Assembly (NCBI GenBank): GCA_905235505.1
Contig: CAJOMJ010000025.1
Location: 1-55,051 of the forward strand
Direction: 5' to 3'
Source of the DNA: Paludibacteraceae bacterium
Lineage (GTDB): Bacteria; Bacteroidota; Bacteroidia; Bacteroidales; Paludibacteraceae
Length of the DNA stretch: 55,051 nt
Shown: one piece after another, positions 45,677-52,621 of the stretch
How positions within the stretch are numbered: position 1 is the first letter of the stretch
Layout: each line of letters begins with the position of its first letter
Notes under the pieces: generated by a model
Database searches by the model: none
Seen by the model: the letters and a program-made list of their open reading frames with translations, nothing else
Told to the model about the DNA's origin: nothing
Made by a program: the position numbers and the translations under genes

Positions 45677-45707
45677 TTGGTCAAACCGAATAAAATGTTT
45701 ATCTTTG
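45677..45707 (+). promoter_or_regulatory. Bacteroidetes-type promoter for the steroid-reductase-like cluster
   Basis: TTG at 45677-45679 and TATCTTTG at 45700-45707, 20-nt spacer; leader about 86 nt. Confidence 0.8.
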
Positions 45708-45797
45708 CAGGCATTTATGTGCGAAATATGCTTTGTTGTACATAACACATAAGTGTAACAACTGAACCGTAATATAATAAAGATAAAACATACTTGC

Positions 45798-46574
45798 ATG
45801 GATCAATTCTACCTCTTTCTTTTTGTAGTGGCAATAATAGGCGTTGTTGTCTTCATCTCTTTGTATTTTGTTGATGCCGGTTATGGTAAAATGATTTCTG
45901 ATAAATGGGGACCGGCAATTAACAACAAAGTGGGCTGGATTCTTATGGAATGTCCGGTGTTCTTTGTAGTGCTCTATATGTGGGCAAGTAGCGATGTGCA
46001 ATTCCAGTTGCCTTATCTGGTGTTCTTCTTGTTCTTTGAGTTGCACTATTTCCAACGCTCTTTTGTATTTCCTTTGCTGATGAAAGGCAATAGCAAGATG
46101 CCTATTGTCATTATGGCACTCAGTATAGTTTTCAATCTGACTAATGGGTATATTCAAGGCTACTGGCTCTTCGTAAAGGCTCCTCAGACCGCTCTTTATC
46201 AACAGCTTTACACTGCAGCTTGGTTCACGGACTGGCGCTTCATTCTGGGTGTGATTATTTTCTTTACGGGTATGCTTATCAATTGGCATAGCGACTATAT
46301 TATTCGTCATCTGCGCAAACCCGGTGACTCGAAGCACTATTTGCCTAAAGGCGGGCTGTATAACTATGTTACTTCTGCCAACTACTTCGGTGAAATAGTA
46401 GAGTGGGCAGGTTGGACTATCCTTACAGCCAGTTGGGCAGGATTTGTATTCTTCTGGTTCACCTTTGCTAACCTCGTCCCACGTGCAAACTCCATCTATC
46501 ACAAGTACGAAGTAGAGTTCGCAGACGAATTCAAGCAACGCCAACTCAAGAGAATATTTCCCTTTATATATTAA
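45798..46574 (+). CDS. Steroid 5-alpha-reductase family membrane protein
   Basis: 258 residues, about six membrane helices, the usual length for the 3-oxo-5-alpha-steroid 4-dehydrogenase family (SRD5A-like). Conserved C-terminal features: NWHSDYIIRHLRKPGDSKHY, the NADPH-binding GGLYNYVTSANYFGEIVEWA segment and the LVPRANSIYHKYEVEF tail. The family reduces the double bond of 3-oxo-delta-4 steroids with NADPH; bacterial members can also act on other enones. It is followed after 77 bp by an OYE-type reductase and then by an SDR. Such a trio is known in gut Bacteroidales that make allo- and iso-bile acids. The substrate here is inferred from context. Confidence 0.85.
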   Translation: MDQFYLFLFVVAIIGVVVFISLYFVDAGYGKMISDKWGPAINNKVGWILMECPVFFVVLYMWASSDVQFQLPYLVFFLFFELHYFQRSFVFPLLMKGNSKMPIVIMALSIVFNLTNGYIQGYWLFVKAPQTALYQQLYTAAWFTDWRFILGVIIFFTGMLINWHSDYIIRHLRKPGDSKHYLPKGGLYNYVTSANYFGEIVEWAGWTILTASWAGFVFFWFTFANLVPRANSIYHKYEVEFADEFKQRQLKRIFPFIY

Positions 46575-46582
46575 ACTGAGGT

Positions 46583-46611
46583 CGGGAGTCGCAGCTAAAT
46601 GCGTACTCCCG
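46583..46611 (+). terminator. Intercistronic hairpin after the 5-alpha-reductase-like gene
   Basis: CGGGAGTCGCA (46583-46593) pairs with 46600-46611 with one bulged A, followed by TCCTTTCTG. It may be a partial terminator that lowers expression of the downstream genes. Confidence 0.55.
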
Positions 46612-46651
46612 TCCTTTCTGTAAAATAGTCTTTTAAACACTTTGTAACGTA

Positions 46652-47938
46652 ATGGACTCTAAACTTTTCACTCCTTACCAATTAGGACCTGTTACACTGC
46701 GCAACCGCTTTATCCGCAGTGCTGCTTTTGAGAATATGTGTCAGGGTAACAAACCGACACAAAAACTTCATGACTACCACGTTAGTGTGGCTCATGGTGG
46801 AGTGGCTATGACCACTGTCGCTTATTGTGCTGTCGATTTGAGCGGTGTCTCTTTCGATGGTCAGCTCTATATTCACGATGATATTCTTCCTGACCTCAAG
46901 AAACTGACCGATGATATTCATGCCGAAGGTGCCAAGGCAAGCATTCAGCTTGGTCACTGCGGCAATATGACCCACTTCTACACCTGCCACTGCATGCCCG
47001 TCAGTGCCAGTAGCGGACTGAACCTGTATTCACCCACTATTCACCGCCATCTCAAGAAGTCGGAAATACAACAACTCGTCAAGAGGTTTGGTGAAGCCGT
47101 TGATTTCTGCCGTGAAGCAGGCTTCGATTGCGTGGAAATACATGCAGGACATGCATACTTGATCTCACAATTCCTCTCTCCTCGTACCAACCGCCGTCAT
47201 GATGAGTATGGAGGAAGTTTCGAGAACCGTGTGCGCTTCCTTAACGAGGTGCTGGACGAAGTAATGGCTCACGCAGGCAATGATATGGCAGTTGTCGTCA
47301 AAACCAATATGTGGGATGACTGCCGCCATGGTGTCGATATAGAAGAAGGTATCAAAGTGGCTAAGGAGATTGCCAAACACAAAGTGCATGGTATTATCCT
47401 TTCCGGAGGAACAGTCAGCGCTTCCCCAATGACTATTCTTGGCGGCGCAATGCCTGTTAAAACCTTGGCGCACTATATGCCGATGCGCTCGCTCTGGTGG
47501 CTCAAAGGTGCTTTGCATCTCCCGGGTGTAGGACCTATCATGATGCCTACACAGCCATTCCGCGAACTCTATTTCATGGACAATGCTAAGCGCTTCCTTG
47601 AGGAGATAAAAGATGTGCCGTTGATATATGTAGGTGGTGTGCAGTCGGGCGACAACTGCCAGCAGATTATGGACGAAGGATTCGAGATATTCCAGTTGGC
47701 TCATGTCCTTATCAAAGACCCTGACTTCGTAAAGCATGTGCAGGAAAATCCTCATTATCATGCAGGTTGCGGACGATCCAATTATTGCGTAGGTCGTATG
47801 TACTCGCTTGATATGAAGTGCCATGAGTGCGTCGAACGCGATGGAGAACAGATACCCGACAACTTGAAGAAAGAAATATCCCGCCTTGAAGCAGCCTCGC
47901 AAAAGAGTATTGCAAAGCAGAAGGCTGAAGCAAAGTAA
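46652..47938 (+). CDS. Old-Yellow-Enzyme-type NADH:flavin oxidoreductase (candidate 5-beta-reductase)
   Basis: 428 residues. FMN-binding TIM barrel: LFTPYQLGPVTLRNRFIRSA, QLGHCGN, the active-site EIHAGHAYLISQFLSP with TNRRHDEYGGSFENR, and LIYVGGVQSGDNC. The C-terminus has C-x5-C and CHEC (CGRSNYC...CHEC), a changed version of the 4Fe-4S cysteine set of 2,4-dienoyl-CoA reductase/BaiCD/BaiH enzymes. The second FAD/NAD domain of those 640-residue proteins is absent. Relatives reduce C=C bonds next to a carbonyl, including 3-oxo-delta-4 bile acids. Neighbours (5-alpha-reductase-like, SDR) support a steroid or bile acid role, but other enones remain possible. Confidence 0.82.
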   Translation: MDSKLFTPYQLGPVTLRNRFIRSAAFENMCQGNKPTQKLHDYHVSVAHGGVAMTTVAYCAVDLSGVSFDGQLYIHDDILPDLKKLTDDIHAEGAKASIQLGHCGNMTHFYTCHCMPVSASSGLNLYSPTIHRHLKKSEIQQLVKRFGEAVDFCREAGFDCVEIHAGHAYLISQFLSPRTNRRHDEYGGSFENRVRFLNEVLDEVMAHAGNDMAVVVKTNMWDDCRHGVDIEEGIKVAKEIAKHKVHGIILSGGTVSASPMTILGGAMPVKTLAHYMPMRSLWWLKGALHLPGVGPIMMPTQPFRELYFMDNAKRFLEEIKDVPLIYVGGVQSGDNCQQIMDEGFEIFQLAHVLIKDPDFVKHVQENPHYHAGCGRSNYCVGRMYSLDMKCHECVERDGEQIPDNLKKEISRLEAASQKSIAKQKAEAK

Positions 47939-47994
47939 TCTAAGTTCTTGTATTAGGAATGATTTACCGGTTTATCGGATAAGGAGTATAATTT

Positions 47995-48774
47995 ATGTTA
48001 GCTTTAGTAACTGGAGCAAGTAGCGGAATAGGATTGCAGTATGCAACCGCTTTGGCAAGAGACTACAACTATGACTTGTTGCTTGTCAGCAATCAAGAGC
48101 AGGAGCAGATAGCAGTCGCTGAAGATTTGGCACACAAATACGGAGTTAAAACCATTCCTCTATATCGTGACCTGTCGCAGCAGAATGCCGCCGAAGAACT
48201 TCATCAGTATTGTGTGGACAATAATCTTGAGGTTGATGTGCTTATCAATAATGCAGGTGTGTTCTTCTTCAACCCTTTGGTCGAGACTTCAATGAAGCGC
48301 TTCGAACTTATGCTAATGTTGCATGTCGTGACAGTAGCTAAGATGTGCCGCCTCTTTGGAGAAGATATGGTTCGTAGAGGAAACGGCTATATTCTCAACA
48401 TGTCGTCCATGTCAGCATGGATGGCATATCCGGGCATACAGACTTATAACTCTACTAAAGCATTCATCTATAACTTCTCTAAGTCGCTTTGGTATGAGTT
48501 CTATCCTAAGGGAGTCGGCATCACCGTTATGACACCCGGTGCCGTTGATACCGCCCTGTTCGGCTTGTCTCCCAAGTATAGGAAACTTGCTGTCAATCTT
48601 ACCGTAAGCATTCCGCCTGAGAAGTTGGTGAAGAAGGCCCTCAAACGTATGTTCAAAAAGAAGAAATGGGGCATGCCCGGTCTGCTTAACCATCTTGCTA
48701 CTCCCATTCTCAAGCATACTCCCGACTGGCTTGTATTCCTCACATATAAGTGGGTCGGAAAGTTCCAGAAATAA
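47995..48774 (+). CDS. Short-chain dehydrogenase/reductase (candidate hydroxysteroid dehydrogenase)
   Basis: 259 residues, classical SDR: TGASSGIG (6-13), NNAG (85-88), catalytic Ser137/138, Tyr151 and Lys155 (YNSTK), PGAVDTALF. The basic, partly hydrophobic tail (KKKKWGMPGLLNH) suggests membrane association. A strong Shine-Dalgarno AAGGAG (47981-47986), rare in this phylum, precedes the ATG. It closely resembles the SDR at 34751. In the 5-alpha/5-beta reductase context a 3-hydroxysteroid dehydrogenase role is plausible; ketoacyl or other alcohol substrates are not excluded. Confidence 0.85.
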   Translation: MLALVTGASSGIGLQYATALARDYNYDLLLVSNQEQEQIAVAEDLAHKYGVKTIPLYRDLSQQNAAEELHQYCVDNNLEVDVLINNAGVFFFNPLVETSMKRFELMLMLHVVTVAKMCRLFGEDMVRRGNGYILNMSSMSAWMAYPGIQTYNSTKAFIYNFSKSLWYEFYPKGVGITVMTPGAVDTALFGLSPKYRKLAVNLTVSIPPEKLVKKALKRMFKKKKWGMPGLLNHLATPILKHTPDWLVFLTYKWVGKFQK

Positions 48775-48789
48775 AATTATTACAGTTAC

Positions 48790-48820
48790 TTGCATATTCC
48801 GATTTTTTGCCGTACCTTTG
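48790..48820 (+). promoter_or_regulatory. Bacteroidetes-type promoter for the DUF177-rpmF operon
   Basis: TTG at 48790-48792 and TACCTTTG at 48813-48820, 20-nt spacer. The first transcribed bases (GCACCCGCTTTTTGGGAA) are almost the same as after the promoter at 54991-55022. Confidence 0.85.
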
Positions 48821-48846
48821 CACCCGCTTTTTGGGAAATCTGTTGC

Positions 48847-49314
48847 ATGAACAGCCTCGAAAAATATGAAGTTGACCTAAACTCCTTGAAACAAGGCGTT
48901 TATAACGTTGAGTATAAGCTTTCCGACAACTTCTTTCTCTCGCTTGAACAACAAGAGATTCTTGGCGGGGATGTCCTTGCAAAAGCAGAAGTGCAGCCTG
49001 TCGGAGGCAATTTTGTTCTCCGCCTGCATGTCGAAGGGAAAGTTAGCGTCACTTGTGACCGTTGCCTTGACCCGATGACACAAGAAGTGGTCGGAGATGA
49101 GGAGTTGCTTGTTAAACTCACGGCTGTGGAAGATGAGGATATTGTTGCTGTTGACCCTGAAATAGGAGTACTTGACTTGTCATGGCTCCTTTATGAATTG
49201 ATAGAAATTAGCCTTCCGATTGTGCATAGTCACCAACCGGGTGAGTGTAATCCTCAGATGGAGGAACTTCTCCGCTCTCACCTTTGTGTACAACCTGAAG
49301 ACCCCGAAGAATAA
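48847..49314 (+). CDS. DUF177 (YceD-like) protein
   Basis: The ATG at 48847 gives 155 residues; an in-frame upstream ATG-like extension overlaps the promoter and is rejected. DUF177/YceD proteins are usually encoded right before rpmF, as here, and are linked to 23S rRNA or 50S accumulation. Seen: the CDRCLDP motif (VSVTCDRCLDPMTQEV), an acidic middle segment and a C-terminal GECNPQMEELL with further Cys, which may bind zinc. rpmF follows after 29 bp. Confidence 0.9.
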   Translation: MNSLEKYEVDLNSLKQGVYNVEYKLSDNFFLSLEQQEILGGDVLAKAEVQPVGGNFVLRLHVEGKVSVTCDRCLDPMTQEVVGDEELLVKLTAVEDEDIVAVDPEIGVLDLSWLLYELIEISLPIVHSHQPGECNPQMEELLRSHLCVQPEDPEE

Positions 49315-49343
49315 AATAAATAGTAAATATAAAGTAAATAATT

Positions 49344-49529
49344 ATGGCACATCCTAAACGAAGACAATCGCATACCAGAACTGCGAAACGTCGTACTCAT
49401 GACGTGGCAAAAGTACCTACATTGGCTATTTGCCCCAACTGCGGAGCCACCTATCTCTACCACACCGTTTGCGGTTCCTGTGGCTACTATCGCGGTAAAC
49501 TTGCTATCGAGAAATTTGCTGAGGCTTAA
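49344..49529 (+). CDS. rpmF: 50S ribosomal protein L32
   Basis: 61 residues, typical length. Starts MAHPKRRQSHTRTAKRR and has the zinc-ribbon cysteines CPNC...CGSC followed by GYYRGK. Part of the large ribosomal subunit. Co-transcribed with the DUF177 gene. In many Bacteroidetes fabH follows rpmF; here a pseudouridine synthase gene follows after a 146-bp gap. Confidence 0.97.
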   Translation: MAHPKRRQSHTRTAKRRTHDVAKVPTLAICPNCGATYLYHTVCGSCGYYRGKLAIEKFAEA

Positions 49530-49558
49530 TCTCTTATGGCAACAACAGAATGACGTAA

Positions 49559-49589
49559 GGCTCTGGTCCGTATATAGCGGGTTAGAGCC
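49559..49589 (+). other. Hairpin downstream of rpmF
   Basis: GGCTCT (49559-49564) pairs with AGAGCC (49584-49589); the inner bases GGTCCG/CGGGTT extend it with G-U pairs. No U-run follows, so it is only a weak terminator candidate. Confidence 0.35.
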
Positions 49590-49675
49590 TGCGTCTTAAC
49601 CTGTACAACAAGATTACATTACATCCTATTCCTTGCTATTTCTAAACCTGTAACTCAATTTTAAGGTACAAAACA

Positions 49676-50737
49676 ATGGATAATAACAATCTCAACGGAA
49701 ATCAGTCTTCGGGAGGAAGGCGTTCCGCAAACTTTAACAACAATAATGAGCAGCGTGCTGATGGCCGCCGCCCGCGGTTTACACGCAGTGATAATAATTA
49801 TCATGGCAATGCTGCTGAACCTCATCAACGCCCGCGTTTCTCCACTTATCGGCAGGAACTCAACAACCAGCATAACGAGCAGGAAGGACGCCCGCGTTTC
49901 CGCAAACCTCAGAATCTGAATACTGAAGGTAACAACTTTGGCCGCCGCCCTCGGCAAAAGAATAATAGCTATCAGTCCCGAGTCTCTCATGAGTATCATC
50001 CTCGCATAGAAGACCCAAACAAGGAAATCCGCCTTAATAAGTTCCTCGCTAATGCAGGTATATGCTCGCGCCGCGAGGCTGACGACTTTATACAGGCAGG
50101 TGTCATCACTGTCAATGGCGTAGTCGTATCCGAACTTGGAGCTAAAGTCAAAATAACCGACGATGTGAAGTTCCACGACCAACCCGTACGCCGCGAACGT
50201 AAGGTATATATTCTTCTTAACAAACCTAAGAATTGTGTTACTACTACAGACGACCCTCAGGAACGCAAAACTGTTATTGATATCGTCAAGAATGCCTGCT
50301 CCGAGCGTATCTACCCTGTAGGACGACTTGACCGTAACACCACCGGCGTTCTTCTCCTTACCAACGATGGTGACCTCGCTGCCAAACTGACACATCCTAA
50401 GTTCAACAAAAAGAAAATCTATGCTGTCACTCTCGACCATGACATCACCGACGAAGATATTGACGAAATAAAAGAGGGTATCATCCTTGATGGCGAAATG
50501 ATTGTGCCTGATGCACTTGAGTTTACCAAAACTGACGACCGGCGCCATCTCGGCATAGAGATTCACTCCGGTCAGAATCGGGTGGTGCGTCGTATATTCG
50601 AGAAGGTCGGATACAAGGTTATGCAACTTGACCGTGTGTCGTTCTGTGGACTTACTAAGAAAAATGTCCCGCGTGGCAAATACCGTTTCCTCACTCCTAA
50701 AGAAGTGGCAATGCTGAAAATGGGCGCTTTCGAATAA
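49676..50737 (+). CDS. RluB/RsuA-family 23S/16S rRNA pseudouridine synthase
   Basis: 353 residues. Residues 1-115 are a low-complexity Asn/Arg/Gln-rich basic tail (unusual, RNA-binding-like). Then comes an S4 domain (about 117-175: RLNKFLANAGICSRREADDF) and the pseudouridine synthase catalytic domain (about 180-350) with the catalytic Asp in GRLDRNTTGVLLLTNDG and SGQNRVVRRIFE. It isomerises uridine in ribosomal RNA; the exact position cannot be told. Family length without the tail is about 240. Confidence 0.92.
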   Translation: MDNNNLNGNQSSGGRRSANFNNNNEQRADGRRPRFTRSDNNYHGNAAEPHQRPRFSTYRQELNNQHNEQEGRPRFRKPQNLNTEGNNFGRRPRQKNNSYQSRVSHEYHPRIEDPNKEIRLNKFLANAGICSRREADDFIQAGVITVNGVVVSELGAKVKITDDVKFHDQPVRRERKVYILLNKPKNCVTTTDDPQERKTVIDIVKNACSERIYPVGRLDRNTTGVLLLTNDGDLAAKLTHPKFNKKKIYAVTLDHDITDEDIDEIKEGIILDGEMIVPDALEFTKTDDRRHLGIEIHSGQNRVVRRIFEKVGYKVMQLDRVSFCGLTKKNVPRGKYRFLTPKEVAMLKMGAFE

Positions 50738-50772
50738 ATTCTATAATCTATAATCTTTTAATTCTTTATTCC

Positions 50773-51663
50773 ATGCTCTCTATCGCAATCATTGGTTATG
50801 GCAACATTGGTAAAGCGGCATTGCAGGCCGTTCTTGCTGCCCCTGATATGACTCTGGCGGGTATAGTCCGCCGTAGTACGCAGAATATCCCTGAGGAACT
50901 CAAACCCTACAAAGTAGTGTCCTCCATATCTGAACTCAGTAAGGTGGATGTTGCTCTCTTATGTACCCCCACACGTCAGGTGCCGACTTATGCCCGACAG
51001 ATGCTCCAACTGGGTATTTCTACCGTTGATAGTTTTGATATTCATACAAAGATTCTCGACCTTCGTCAGGAGCTCATGCCTATCGCAAAGCAGAATAATG
51101 CTGTTAGTGTCATCTCCGCAGGTTGGGACCCGGGAAGCGACAGCGTAGTGCGTTGCCTTCTTGAGGCAATCGCACCTAAGGGTATCACCTACACCAATTT
51201 CGGACCGGGCAGAAGCATGGGACACTCTGTCGCTGTGCGCGCCATCGATGGGGTAGAGGACGCTCTCAGTATGACTATTCCTCTTGGCACTGGCATTCAT
51301 CGCCGTATGGTTTATGTAAAAGTCAAACCAGGCTACGACTTCAAGACTATAGAACAGCAGATTCTGCAAGACGATTATTTCCGTCACGATGAAACCCATG
51401 TCATGCAGGTGGAGTCTGTTGATGCTCTCAACGATGTCGGGCACGGAGTAAACCTCGTCCGTAAAGGTGTAAGCGGCGCAACACATAACCAGCGTTTTGA
51501 ATTTAATATGTCTATCAACAATCCCGCTCTTACCGGACAAGTGATGGTAGCATGTGCACGTGCCACCCGGCACCTCACTCCCGGAGCTTACACTATGATA
51601 GAGATTCCGCCTGTCGCACTCCTGCCGGGCAATACCGAAGACAATATCTCACATCTCGTCTGA
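50773..51663 (+). CDS. ddh: meso-Diaminopimelate D-dehydrogenase
   Basis: 296 residues (family about 300-330). NADPH-binding motif IIGYGNIGKAAL (5-16), SFDIHTKI, the substrate loop SAGWDPGSDSVVRC and FGPGRSMGHSVAVRAI. The enzyme makes meso-DAP in one step from tetrahydrodipicolinate, ammonia and NADPH. With dapL and dapF in the same window, the cell has two routes to meso-DAP. A strong terminator follows. Confidence 0.92.
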   Translation: MLSIAIIGYGNIGKAALQAVLAAPDMTLAGIVRRSTQNIPEELKPYKVVSSISELSKVDVALLCTPTRQVPTYARQMLQLGISTVDSFDIHTKILDLRQELMPIAKQNNAVSVISAGWDPGSDSVVRCLLEAIAPKGITYTNFGPGRSMGHSVAVRAIDGVEDALSMTIPLGTGIHRRMVYVKVKPGYDFKTIEQQILQDDYFRHDETHVMQVESVDALNDVGHGVNLVRKGVSGATHNQRFEFNMSINNPALTGQVMVACARATRHLTPGAYTMIEIPPVALLPGNTEDNISHLV

Positions 51664-51687
51664 TACTTGTCTTCGCTTTATAAATAC

Positions 51688-51722
51688 AAATCCCCTGCAT
51701 CTGTAATGCAGGGGATTTTTTC
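51688..51722 (+). terminator. Terminator after ddh
   Basis: A 13-bp perfect stem (51688-51700 with 51706-51718), 5-nt loop CTGTA, then a T-run (ATTTTTTCTG). It also faces the convergent minus-strand gene ending at 51736. Confidence 0.92.
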
Positions 51723-51735
51723 TGTAAGCTTGTTC

Positions 51736-52053
51736 CTATAGTGAAACAATCATGCTGTAATCCGCACCATCCTCAATTATATTGTACCCTTGCACCTCAG
51801 TCTCGGCAACTATGGGTACAACATAATTTTCTGTCTGTTCTGCAGGGCGTTGGATGAATAATCCTACTAATAGTCCTATCACTGCTGCCACAGGTGTGGC
51901 AATCCATCCCGTGTATTGGCGCCTGACTGTTGATACCTTGGTCATGACATCTGCCTCCGCCTTTACTCTTAATCCCTTATCCTGCGTTTCTCTGATACGC
52001 TTGGCGGATTCGCTGAGTTGGCTTTCGAATGATTCTCTATTATTCTTATTCAT
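51736..52053 (-). CDS. Small membrane protein after the ECF sigma factor (possible anti-sigma partner)
   Basis: 105 residues. The first 48 are charged and helical (cytosolic), with one membrane helix at about 49-68 (GWIATPVAAVIGLLVGLFI), and a 37-residue acidic outer segment. Its start overlaps the sigma gene end by 8 bp, so translation is coupled. The topology fits a small anti-sigma or regulator, but there is no zinc anti-sigma HxxxCxxC motif and no FecR domain. Function is inferred only from position. Confidence 0.7.
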   Translation of the reverse strand: MNKNNRESFESQLSESAKRIRETQDKGLRVKAEADVMTKVSTVRRQYTGWIATPVAAVIGLLVGLFIQRPAEQTENYVVPIVAETEVQGYNIIEDGADYSMIVSL

Positions 52054-52621
52054 AATCTTTAAGTTTTATTCTAAGTTGTTGTATCATTGTGTGTAGGCGC
52101 GATTTGACCGTGCCCTCTGCAATACCGATAATTTCTGCAATCTCCCTTACGCTCAACTCTTGAGTGAACCGTAGTTCAAATAGCATCTGCTGTTGCTCGC
52201 TCAATAGTGCCACCTCTTTCTTGAGTGCTTTGTCCAGTGTCTCTGCGTCCAACTTTACGGGAGTATCATCTTCTTCTGCAGGCTCTTCTTCCGGCAGCGT
52301 GCTTAGATACTCCTCCTCATGCTGATTGCTGCGATATATATTCTTGCATAGATTGTATGCAATGGTGAATATCCAGGTTCGGAAACTCTGCCCCTCTTTA
52401 TAGTCTGCTCGTGCCGACCATATCTTCATAAACGTGTCTTGCATCAAATCTGCCGCTTGCTCCTCGTCGCCTCCCATTCTGCGGAAGAAGAAACCTTGTA
52501 GCAGTCGTGCATAGCGATGGTAGAGCTCCTCGAATGCCCCTTCGTCGGCAGACCTGCAGACGCTCTCTGCAAGTTGCTCGTCTGACCATGCTTTATAATT
52601 CTTAAACAAAGATAATCTCAT
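52046..52621 (-). CDS. ECF-type RNA polymerase sigma factor
   Basis: 191 residues. Region 2 (about 25-95: FEELYHRYARLLQGFFFRRM, ADLMQDTFMKIWSAR, FRTWIFTIAYNLCKNIYR) and region 4 (about 135-190: LSEQQQMLFELRF, LSVREIAEIIGIAEGTVKSR) are clear, with an acidic linker. It directs RNA polymerase to its own promoters after a signal. It overlaps the upstream gene by 4 bp and the downstream gene by 8 bp, so three proteins are made as one unit. Confidence 0.93.
   Translation of the reverse strand: MRLSLFKNYKAWSDEQLAESVCRSADEGAFEELYHRYARLLQGFFFRRMGGDEEQAADLMQDTFMKIWSARADYKEGQSFRTWIFTIAYNLCKNIYRSNQHEEEYLSTLPEEEPAEEDDTPVKLDAETLDKALKKEVALLSEQQQMLFELRFTQELSVREIAEIIGIAEGTVKSRLHTMIQQLRIKLKDYE

Noticed and set aside
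45699..46640. 313-codon minus-strand frame opposite the 5-alpha-reductase-like gene
   Set aside because: Shadow of a real membrane protein gene and it covers that gene's promoter; the translation has no recognisable domain.
49661..50626. 321-codon minus-strand frame opposite the pseudouridine synthase
   Set aside because: Antisense of a clear S4/pseudouridine synthase gene; no known domain.
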